This document shows, in pieces, positions 1 to 6,182 of a stretch of DNA of 20,041 nucleotides. Under the pieces are notes generated by a model. That model was given only the letters and a program-made list of their open reading frames with translations. It made no database searches and was not told the origin of the DNA. Location: NCBI GenBank assembly GCA_023230525.1, contig JALNXE010000081.1:1-20041 (forward strand), written 5' to 3'. Positions within the stretch are counted from its first letter, which is position 1. Each line of letters begins with the position of its first letter. Made by a program: the position numbers and the translations under genes. Source of the stretch: Desulfobulbaceae bacterium (GTDB taxonomy: Bacteria > Desulfobacterota > Desulfobulbia > Desulfobulbales > SURF-16).

Positions 1-1
1 A

Positions 2-1273
2 GTAGCTGATATGGGACTTGCCGCATGGGGCCGCAAGGAGGTCGCCATAGCGGAAACGGAGATGCCGGGTCTGATGGCGGTGCGCAAAGAGTATGCCGGC
101 CAGAAACCGCTGAAAGGCGCCCGAATCGGCGGCTGCCTGCATATGACCATCCAGACGGCGGTGCTGATGGAAACCCTGGTGGAACTCGGGGCCGAGGTGC
201 GCTGGTCATCGTGCAATATCTTCTCCACCCAGGATCATGCCGCCGCGGCCATGGCTGCCGTGGGCATTCCGGTTTTTGCCTGGAAGGGTGAAACCGAGGA
301 GGAGTTCTGGTGGTGCATTGACCAGACCATCTTCGGGCCGGATAACTGGCGGCCGAATCTGATTCTGGACGACGGCGGCGATCTCACCCAGATCATGCAT
401 GAGAAGTATCCTGAACTGATGAAGGATGTCAAGGGCATCAGCGAGGAGACCACCACCGGCGTGCATCGGTTGAACGAGATGATGCGGGACGGCAAACTGC
501 TTGCCCCGGCCTTTAATGTCAATGATTCCGTGACCAAATCCAAATTCGATAACCTCTACGGCTGCCGCGAATCCTTGATTGACGGCATCAAACGGGGCAC
601 CGATGTAATGGTTGCCGGCAAAACCGCGGTGGTCTGCGGTTACGGCGATGTCGGCAAGGGCTGCGCCCAGGCCCTGCGGGGGATGGGCGCCACGGTGCTG
701 ATCACCGAGATCGATCCCATCTGCGCCCTGCAGGCGGCCATGGAAGGCTACCGGGTGGTCACCATGGAAGAGGCGGCTCCGGTGGGCGAGATCTTTGTTA
801 CCTGTACCGGCAATGTCAGGGTCATTAACCGGGCCCATATGGACGTCATGAAGGATCAGTCGATCGTCTGCAATATCGGCCATTTTGACAGCGAGATAGA
901 CATCGCCTCCATCCGAAATCTGACCTGGGAGAACATCAAACCCCAGGTTGACCATGTCATCTTCCCTGACGGCAAAAGGATCATTGTCCTGGCCGAGGGC
1001 CGCCTGGTGAATCTCGGCTGCGCCACCGGCCATCCCAGTTTCGTCATGAGCAACTCCTTCACCAATCAGGTGATGGCCCAGATCGAATTGTGGAAATACA
1101 GCGATAAGATGGAGAATAAGGTCTATTTCCTCCCCAAGCATCTCGATGAAAAGGTGGCGCGTCTGCATCTGCAAAAAATCGGCGTCCATCTCACCACCCT
1201 GAGCAAGGAACAGGCCGACTATATCGGTGTGCCGGTAAACGGCCCTTACAAACCGGAATATTACCGTTACTAA
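2..1273 (+). CDS. ahcY: Adenosylhomocysteinase (S-adenosyl-L-homocysteine hydrolase), 5' end outside the window
   Basis: This cytosolic, NAD-dependent enzyme splits S-adenosylhomocysteine into adenosine and homocysteine, which relieves product inhibition of methyltransferases. The first Met is at base 11, but the frame is open to the window edge and reads Val-Ala-Asp before it. The family N-terminus is typically ...KVADxxLAxWGRKE, so a few residues probably lie upstream. Visible hallmarks, counted from base 11, are the WGRKE start, HMTIQTAVLMETL, the substrate loop DSVTKSKFDNLYGCRESL, the NAD-binding glycine cluster CGYGDVGKG near residues 209-217, the HPSFVMSNSFTNQ segment and the diagnostic C-terminus PYKPEYYRY. 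The 420 visible residues fit the family length. The stop is 12 nt before the next start, so the genes are probably cotranscribed. The family call is very secure; only the true start is unknown. Confidence 0.97.
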   Translation, partial: VADMGLAAWGRKEVAIAETEMPGLMAVRKEYAGQKPLKGARIGGCLHMTIQTAVLMETLVELGAEVRWSSCNIFSTQDHAAAAMAAVGIPVFAWKGETEEEFWWCIDQTIFGPDNWRPNLILDDGGDLTQIMHEKYPELMKDVKGISEETTTGVHRLNEMMRDGKLLAPAFNVNDSVTKSKFDNLYGCRESLIDGIKRGTDVMVAGKTAVVCGYGDVGKGCAQALRGMGATVLITEIDPICALQAAMEGYRVVTMEEAAPVGEIFVTCTGNVRVINRAHMDVMKDQSIVCNIGHFDSEIDIASIRNLTWENIKPQVDHVIFPDGKRIIVLAEGRLVNLGCATGHPSFVMSNSFTNQVMAQIELWKYSDKMENKVYFLPKHLDEKVARLHLQKIGVHLTTLSKEQADYIGVPVNGPYKPEYYRY

Positions 1274-1285
1274 GGTGAGCGCCTG

Positions 1286-2290
1286 ATGTCCCTGCCTGAT
1301 TTCATTACCTGGTTTCTCGACCCTGCCCACCATGATCACCCGGTGGACAGGGTTGAGCTGGTGCAGACCCATATCTCCTACGTCCTGCTGGCCGGGGATT
1401 ACGTTTACAAGTTCAAGAAGCCGGTCAACTTCGGTTTTCTCGATTTCACCACCCTGGACAAACGCCGTCACTTCTGCCAGCAGGAACTGCTCTTGAACCG
1501 CCGGCTCTGCCCGGACATCTATCTTGATGTTTTTTCCGTCTCCAGGCAGGGAGCAGGTTTCTCCTGCGGTTTCGGCGGGGCAGGGGAAGCCGTGGAGTAT
1601 GGCGTCAGGATGAAGATGATGCCCCAGGAGCGGATGATGGGCAGGGTGATTGCCAGAGGCGAGCTGAACGAGTCTCATCTCAACGACATCGTCGCCACCC
1701 TGGTACCGTTTTATGACAAAGCGGCGGGCGGGGGCGAGATCGCCGGCTTCGGCACGGCCCGGGCCGTGGGGGTCAATGTGCTGGAAAACTTTGACCAGAC
1801 CAGGGGTTTTATCGGCAAGGGGGCGCTGCAGCAGAGTCAGTTTGCTGCCATCAGCAGCTATGCCCGCGCCTTTCTGCAGAACGAGGCCCTTTTTTTTGCT
1901 CGCTGCGCCGAGCGGGTAAAGGACTGTCACGGCGATCTCTACTCGGCCAATATCTGTCTGGCCGACAAGGTTTATATCTTTGACTGCATCGAGTTCAATG
2001 AACGCTTCCGCTACTGTGATGTGGCAAGCGATGTGGCCTTCCTGGCCATGGACCTCGATTTCCATGGCCTGCAGGCACTTTCCGGCTACTTTATCGACCG
2101 TTTCGTGGCGGCCAGCAACGACCCCGGGCTGCCTGCCGTATTGCCCTTTTACAAATGTTACCGGGCCTACGTGCGCGGCAAGATCGGCCTGTTCACCGCC
2201 CATGCGCCCGAGGTGGATGAGTTAACCCGCAACAAGGCCCTGGCCCAGGCGGAAAAATATTTCCTGCTGGCCGAGGAATATGCCGGCTAG
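1286..2290 (+). CDS. Phosphotransferase-fold protein (COG2187-like, aminoglycoside phosphotransferase superfamily)
   Basis: This 334-aa soluble protein has the aminoglycoside/choline kinase fold. The visible signature is CHGDLYSANICL at residues 214-225, with His215 and Asp217 in the catalytic-loop position. It is followed by an FDCIEFNERFRYCD segment carrying the metal-binding acidic residue, then a helical C-terminus. The N-terminus (YVYKFKKPVNFGFLDFTTL) resembles COG2187 proteins, which usually form the N-terminal half of a two-domain phosphotransferase/ATP-binding protein. Here the frame stops at the domain boundary, and the kinase half follows as a separate gene overlapping by 11 nt. The start has a good ribosome site (AAGGTGAG). 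The substrate is unknown for the family; resistance to aminoglycosides should not be assumed. The fold call is fairly secure and the function is not. Confidence 0.82.
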   Translation: MSLPDFITWFLDPAHHDHPVDRVELVQTHISYVLLAGDYVYKFKKPVNFGFLDFTTLDKRRHFCQQELLLNRRLCPDIYLDVFSVSRQGAGFSCGFGGAGEAVEYGVRMKMMPQERMMGRVIARGELNESHLNDIVATLVPFYDKAAGGGEIAGFGTARAVGVNVLENFDQTRGFIGKGALQQSQFAAISSYARAFLQNEALFFARCAERVKDCHGDLYSANICLADKVYIFDCIEFNERFRYCDVASDVAFLAMDLDFHGLQALSGYFIDRFVAASNDPGLPAVLPFYKCYRAYVRGKIGLFTAHAPEVDELTRNKALAQAEKYFLLAEEYAG

Positions 2291-2849
2291 CCTCTTGGTC
2301 TTCATGGGGCTGATTGCCAGCGGCAAGAGCACCCTGGCCAGGGGCCTGGCCAGGCAATATTCCTTAGCCTATTACAACACGGATGTGGTACGCAAGGAAC
2401 TGGCCGGCAAGGCGCCCGAGTCCCGGCAGGGAAGTTCCTTAAATGAGGGGATCTATTCCCCGGAATTCACCCGCCTGACCTACGATGCCCTGCTTGAACA
2501 CGCCAGATGGGAGCTGGGAAGAAACCAGTCCGTGGTGCTGGACGGCTCCTATCACAAGCGCAGCGAGCGGCAGCGGCTGGTGCGGTGTGCCGCGGCATGC
2601 GGGGCCTCATTTTTTTTCATCCTCTGTCAATGCGATGAGGAGGAGACAGAGCGGCGCCTGGCCATGCGCGCCAGAAATCCTCTGGCCGTGTCTGACGGCA
2701 CCTGGGAGATCTTTCAGCGGCAGAAGGAGAGTTTCGAGTTCCCGGACGAACTGCCCGCAGGCTCCCTGCTTGTCTTCGACACCAGCGGTGCAGCCCCGCA
2801 GCTGCTGCAGAAACTCATCAACACCCTGCCAAAAGACCTCAGGATCTGA
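2280..2849 (+). CDS. P-loop kinase of the COG0645 type, separate partner of the preceding gene
   Basis: This 189-aa P-loop NTPase has a clean Walker A motif, GLIASGKST (residues 10-18), right at its N-terminus. It is followed by the YYNTDVVRKEL segment seen in gluconate/shikimate-kinase-like proteins, and VVLDGSYHKRSER in the Walker B and lid region. It ends with a DTS(G) segment as in zeta-toxin/kinase-like folds. In many genomes this domain is the C-terminal half of a protein whose N-terminal half matches the preceding gene. Here the ATG lies 11 nt inside that gene, in another frame, so translation is probably coupled. No partner antitoxin gene is visible, which argues against a zeta-type toxin. 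The likely role is ATP-dependent phosphorylation of an unidentified small molecule or protein. Confidence 0.8.
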   Translation: MPASLLVFMGLIASGKSTLARGLARQYSLAYYNTDVVRKELAGKAPESRQGSSLNEGIYSPEFTRLTYDALLEHARWELGRNQSVVLDGSYHKRSERQRLVRCAAACGASFFFILCQCDEEETERRLAMRARNPLAVSDGTWEIFQRQKESFEFPDELPAGSLLVFDTSGAAPQLLQKLINTLPKDLRI

Positions 2850-2858
2850 TCCTTTTTT
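2841..2858 (+). terminator. Weak intrinsic terminator at the end of the ahcY-kinase unit
   Basis: The 13-nt palindrome AGGATC-T-GATCCT overlaps the stop codon and is followed directly by six T. The usable stem is short (AGGA/TCCT around a 5-nt loop), so termination may be inefficient. A pyrimidine-rich stretch continues downstream to about 2935. Confidence 0.4.
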
Positions 2859-3003
2859 CAGGCACCTCTCTCGCGATCCTCCCCCTCCTTCTTTCCGGTT
2901 TTCTGCTTTTCTTTTGCCTCTTTCCCGTTGTCTTGCGACACAGCCCTCCACCCCGGTTGCGCCAAAAGAAGACATCCGGCAAATATCTAAAAATATTGGC
3001 TGG

Positions 3004-3030
3004 TTGACTAAAGTCTTTGCTATATATAAT
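3004..3030 (+). promoter_or_regulatory. Sigma-70-like promoter for the kor operon
   Basis: TTGACT at 3004-3009 and a perfect TATAAT at 3025-3030 are separated by 15 nt, in an AT-rich island between two GC-rich gene blocks. The spacer is 1-2 nt short of ideal. An overlapping TAATAT at 3027-3032 would give 17 nt. It is the only strong promoter-like sequence seen ahead of korD, so it probably drives the operon from about 3037. Confidence 0.55.
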
Positions 3031-3199
3031 ATAACGATATGAAAAGAATCTTCTCCGAAACTTGTCTGCGGCGGGGCGCCTTGGCCGCGGAGCGGAAGGC
3101 GGCACCTGGATGCCGAAAAATTCAAAAAATGGTGAAGCGGCTAAGGACTCCTGCCCGGACCGCAGCTCGGGCGAACCAGCGGATAAGGGTTGCCGGACG

Positions 3200-3448
3200 A
3201 TGACTGCGAAAGCCAAGGAAAAACCGGGCAGGCGGTACAGCCAGACCATATTTTATGACTGGTGCAAGGCCTGCGGCATCTGCATCGCCTTCTGCCCGCA
3301 AGAGGTTTTCCGCCCAAATAAACAGGGCAAGCCGGTGGTGGCCCAGCCGGATCAATGCACCGGCTGCGGTTTCTGTGAAATCCATTGCCCTGACTTTGCC
3401 ATCACCATTGCCGAACGTCCTCCGCAACAACACAAAGAAAAGAGTTGA
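3200..3448 (+). CDS. korD: 2-oxoacid:ferredoxin oxidoreductase delta subunit (two [4Fe-4S] ferredoxin)
   Basis: This small ferredoxin-type subunit passes electrons between the TPP-bound oxidoreductase core and soluble ferredoxin. Using the ATG at 3200 it is 82 aa. It carries two [4Fe-4S] motifs: Cys22-x2-Cys25-x2-Cys28-x3-Cys32-Pro and Cys53-x2-Cys56-x2-Cys59-x3-Cys63-Pro. The PDFAI segment after the second cluster is typical of the delta subunit. The open frame extends upstream, with alternative starts ATG 3110 and TTG 3062. Start 3200 was chosen because homologues begin about 10-20 residues before the first cluster, and because AAGGG lies 10 nt upstream. The extra N-terminal residues in the longer forms look unlike any delta subunit. 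It is followed by korA after 25 nt. The product is certain; the start is not. Confidence 0.85.
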   Translation: MTAKAKEKPGRRYSQTIFYDWCKACGICIAFCPQEVFRPNKQGKPVVAQPDQCTGCGFCEIHCPDFAITIAERPPQQHKEKS

Positions 3449-3473
3449 GATCTTGATAGGCTAGAGGGATCTG

Positions 3474-4610
3474 ATGAGCGAAAAAACCGGACAGCGGCTG
3501 CTGCTGCAGGGAAACGAGGCCATGGTGGAAGGTGCCCTGGCGGCCGGGTGCCGTTTTTTTGCCGGCTATCCCATTACCCCGGCCTCCGAGATCGCCGAGC
3601 TGATGTCCCTTCGCCTGCCGGCGGTAGGCGGCACCTTTATCCAGATGGAAGATGAAATAGCCGGCATGGGCGCCGTTATCGGCGCCTCGCTCGCCGGGGT
3701 CAAGAGCCTCACCGCCACCAGCGGGCCGGGCTTTTCCCTGATGCAGGAAAATCTCGGTTTCGCCTGTGCGGCGGAGGTGCCCTGCGTGGTGGTCAATGTC
3801 ATGCGGACCGGCCCCAGCACCGGGCTGTCCACCAGCCCTGCCCAGGGCGATGTCATGCAGGCCAGATGGGGGACCCATGGGGATCACCCGGTCATCGTGC
3901 TGGCCGTCTCAACCGTGAACGACTGTTTTACAGTCATTGTTCAGGCCTTTAACCTGGCCGAAAAATACCGGGTGCCGGTGATTGTGCTGTCGGACGAGAT
4001 CGTGGCCCACACCAGGGAGGCCGTTGTCCTGCCCGATCCGGCCGCTATCACGGTCATTGACCGCATGCGCCCCGCCGTGCCCCCGGAGTGGTATATCCCC
4101 TATGAAGACAACAGCCGCGGGGTGCCTGCCATGGCTGAGATGGGCAGCGGCTACCGGCACCACGTCACCGGGCTCATCCATGATGTGCGCGGTTTTCCCA
4201 CCGAGCGGCCCGAGGAGGTGGACGCCTTTATCCGCCGGCTGTTCCACAAAATCACCAATGGCTTTACTGAAATCCAGCTGACCAATCCGGTCATGATGGA
4301 GGATGCGAAAATTGCCGTGATCGCCTACGGCGCGGTGTCCCGTTCCGCCCTGCGGGCCGTAAGACAGGCCAGAAGCCAGGGGATCAGGGCCGGGCTGCTG
4401 CAGCTCATCACCCTCTATCCGTTTCCCAGAAAGGCGGTGGAGGCGGTGCTCGCTCAATGCCGCCGGGTGCTGGTGCCGGAAATGAACATGGGGCAGGTGA
4501 TCAGGGAGGTGAAGCGGGTGAACCGCACCACGGAGATTGTCCGGCATAACCGGGTGGACGGCCAGCTCATCACCCCGGCTGAGATCTATGCCCATCTGCT
4601 GGCCATGTGA
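3474..4610 (+). CDS. korA: 2-oxoglutarate (2-oxoacid):ferredoxin oxidoreductase alpha subunit
   Basis: This is the alpha subunit of a CoA-dependent 2-oxoacid:ferredoxin oxidoreductase. The enzyme oxidatively decarboxylates a 2-oxoacid to acyl-CoA and reduced ferredoxin, or carboxylates in reverse. The diagnostic YPITP motif is at residues 32-36. It is followed by FIQMEDEIAGMGAVIGAS, the TATSGPGFSLM loop and a C-terminal transketolase-like domain (ALRAVRQARSQGIRAGLLQL...LYPFP). The 378-aa length matches stand-alone alpha subunits that lack a fused gamma domain. A site near GAGGG precedes the ATG. The D-A-B-C order is that of oor/kor enzymes, which favours 2-oxoglutarate, but branched-chain or other 2-oxoacids cannot be excluded from sequence alone. 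Confidence 0.92.
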   Translation: MSEKTGQRLLLQGNEAMVEGALAAGCRFFAGYPITPASEIAELMSLRLPAVGGTFIQMEDEIAGMGAVIGASLAGVKSLTATSGPGFSLMQENLGFACAAEVPCVVVNVMRTGPSTGLSTSPAQGDVMQARWGTHGDHPVIVLAVSTVNDCFTVIVQAFNLAEKYRVPVIVLSDEIVAHTREAVVLPDPAAITVIDRMRPAVPPEWYIPYEDNSRGVPAMAEMGSGYRHHVTGLIHDVRGFPTERPEEVDAFIRRLFHKITNGFTEIQLTNPVMMEDAKIAVIAYGAVSRSALRAVRQARSQGIRAGLLQLITLYPFPRKAVEAVLAQCRRVLVPEMNMGQVIREVKRVNRTTEIVRHNRVDGQLITPAEIYAHLLAM

Positions 4611-4642
4611 TCGTAAATCATAGACTTGCCGGGGATTTTTTT

Positions 4643-4710
4643 TTACCACAGAGCCCACAGAGATCGCAGAGAACGCTTTATTACAGTCAGTCAACTCTGG
4701 AGGCTCTGTG
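4643..4710 (+). repeat. CACAGAG-type intergenic dyad repeat between korA and korB
   Basis: A T-run is followed by ACCACAGAG-CCCACAGAG-ATCGCAGAG, a tandem of a 9-nt motif. A perfect 9-bp inverted repeat then pairs CACAGAGCC (4647-4655) with GGCTCTGTG (4702-4710). Repeats built from CACAGAG units are, to my knowledge, dispersed in intergenic DNA of many environmental bacteria. Here the element fills most of a 122-bp gap inside an otherwise tight operon. Confidence 0.6.
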
Positions 4711-4732
4711 CGAAGCCGTCAAGGAAGGGTAA

Positions 4733-5563
4733 ATGACAGAAAAAACAGGCAGTCTCCGTCATGATTATCTCCGGCACGACAAGAAATTCCCCCATGTCTG
4801 GTGCCCGGGCTGCGGCAACGGCATTGTCCTGGGTTCGCTGATCCGGGCCATTGCCAGGCTGGGACTGGAAAAAGACGAACTGGTGCTGGCCGCAGGCATC
4901 GGCTGCTCCGGCCGCATGCCGGTCTATGTGGATTTCAACACCCTGCATGCCACCCATGGCCGGGCCCTGACCTTTGCCACCGGTATCAAGCTGGCCAAGC
5001 CCGCTCTCACGGTGATCATTGTCATGGGTGACGGCGACGCCACCGCCATCGGCGGCAACCATTTCATCCATGCGGCCCGGCGCAATATCGATCTCACCGC
5101 CATCATCATCAATAACCAGATCTACGGCATGACCGGCGGCCAGCATTCACCCACCACGCCCTATGGCTCCTTTGCCTCCACCGCGGTCTGGGGGAATATT
5201 GAACACCCCTTTCCCATTGCCGAGCTTGCCGTAACGGCAGGGGCCTCCTATGTGGCCAGGGGCACGGTGTATCATGCCGCCATGCTGGACGATTTGCTGG
5301 CCGCGGGGATTGCCAAAAAAGGCTTCAGCGTCATTGAGGTGATGTCCAACTGCCATACCCAGTACGGCCGGCGCAACCAGATGAATGATGCGGTCACCAT
5401 GCTGCGTCATTTCAAGGAACAGGCGGTGTCCGTTGACCGGGCGGCAAGGATGACAGAGGAAGAGATGGCCGGCAGATTCACCATCGGCGTGCTGGCCGAT
5501 GTGGATAAGCCCAACTATACGGAAGAATACCAGAAGATCCGGGAGCGGGCGCGGCAGCGGTGA
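4733..5563 (+). CDS. korB: 2-oxoglutarate (2-oxoacid):ferredoxin oxidoreductase beta subunit
   Basis: This is the TPP-binding beta subunit, 276 aa. The TPP/Mg motif begins GDGD (residues 99-102) and closes with the Asn pair at 127-128, followed by QIYGMTGGQ. Four cysteines sit where the family binds its [4Fe-4S] cluster: Cys24 and Cys27 in WCPGCGNG, Cys58 in GIGCSG, and Cys207 in MSNCHTQYG. All are intact, so the enzyme should be functional. The ATG has a strong site (AAGGAAGGG). The gap to korA is 122 nt and holds a dyad repeat. korC starts 26 nt later. Together with korA and korD it forms the catalytic core. Confidence 0.94.
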   Translation: MTEKTGSLRHDYLRHDKKFPHVWCPGCGNGIVLGSLIRAIARLGLEKDELVLAAGIGCSGRMPVYVDFNTLHATHGRALTFATGIKLAKPALTVIIVMGDGDATAIGGNHFIHAARRNIDLTAIIINNQIYGMTGGQHSPTTPYGSFASTAVWGNIEHPFPIAELAVTAGASYVARGTVYHAAMLDDLLAAGIAKKGFSVIEVMSNCHTQYGRRNQMNDAVTMLRHFKEQAVSVDRAARMTEEEMAGRFTIGVLADVDKPNYTEEYQKIRERARQR

Positions 5564-5588
5564 GCGCGGCACTCGGCAGGCCAGGGTG

Positions 5589-6182
5589 ATGATGAAAGAA
5601 GAGCGCTATGAGCTGAGATTCGGCGGTGCAGGAGGGCAGGGGATCATCTTGGCCGCGGTCATCTTTGCCGAGGCGGCCGGCATCCATGAGGGTTTTTACG
5701 TGTGCCAGACCCAGAGTTACGGCCCGGAGGCAAGAGGGGGCAGAAGCAGGGCTGAGATCGTCATCAGTTCCGCGGAGATCGATTATCCCAAGGTCCTCGG
5801 CATGGATCTTTTCCTGGCCATGAATCAGACGGCCCTGGATGCCTATTCCGCTGATTTTAAATCTACCGGCATCCTGTTGGCCGATGCCGCTTTGGTCAGC
5901 CAGGTGCCCACCAGCCGGGCGCTGCTCCTGCCCTTTACCACCATTGCCCGGCAGCAGCTCGGCGATGCACTCGCGGCCAATATGGCCGCCCTGGGGGCGG
6001 TGGGGGTGGTCTGCGGCAGGGTGGGGCTGGCCAGCCTGGAAAAGGCGGTTGCCAGCCGGGTGCCGGCAAAATTTCGGGAGCTCAATATCCGGGCCCTGCA
6101 TGCGGGGGCCGAGGCTGCCCGGCAGCAGGATCTCGCCGCTCTGCCCCCTTTTATCGATTCTGACGAGGAAAAAGAGGTGTGA
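5589..6182 (+). CDS. korC: 2-oxoacid:ferredoxin oxidoreductase gamma subunit
   Basis: This is the gamma subunit, 197 aa. The family N-terminal signature YELRFGGAGGQGIILAAVI is obvious, and it is followed by QTQSYGPEARGGRSRAEIVIS. Both bind the CoA substrate region and contact the alpha subunit in this family. The frame is open back to 5499, but that extension overlaps korB and is Arg/Gly-rich with no family resemblance. The start at 5589 (Met-Met-Lys) gives the usual length, with AGGG just upstream. Its TGA overlaps the GTG start of the next gene by 4 nt (GTGA), which indicates translational coupling to a signalling protein rather than a transcript end. Confidence 0.92.
   Translation: MMKEERYELRFGGAGGQGIILAAVIFAEAAGIHEGFYVCQTQSYGPEARGGRSRAEIVISSAEIDYPKVLGMDLFLAMNQTALDAYSADFKSTGILLADAALVSQVPTSRALLLPFTTIARQQLGDALAANMAALGAVGVVCGRVGLASLEKAVASRVPAKFRELNIRALHAGAEAARQQDLAALPPFIDSDEEKEV

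Noticed and set aside
206..2203. A 665-codon open frame on the minus strand opposite ahcY and the phosphotransferase gene
   Set aside because: It spans two well-recognised plus-strand genes, and its peptide is His/Gly/Asp-rich with no family features. It is the mirror of GC-rich codon use.
2280..2849. Zeta-toxin-type toxin gene, suggested by the small P-loop kinase fold
   Set aside because: There is no antitoxin partner, and the neighbour is the phosphotransferase domain with which this kinase is commonly fused.
3062..3199. Longer korD starting at TTG 3062 or ATG 3110
   Set aside because: The extra N-terminal residues look unlike ferredoxin-type delta subunits. The start at 3200 fits family length, though the longer ATG form is not excluded.
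3039..3203. A 54-codon frame starting just after the kor promoter and ending in an ATGA overlap with korD
   Set aside because: The position is suggestive of a leaderless leader peptide, but the peptide is Arg/Ala-rich, matches nothing and has no ribosome site. It is more likely non-coding leader RNA.
5499..5588. N-terminal extension of korC from ATG 5499
   Set aside because: It overlaps the end of korB out of frame and adds an Arg/Gly-rich segment absent from gamma subunits.
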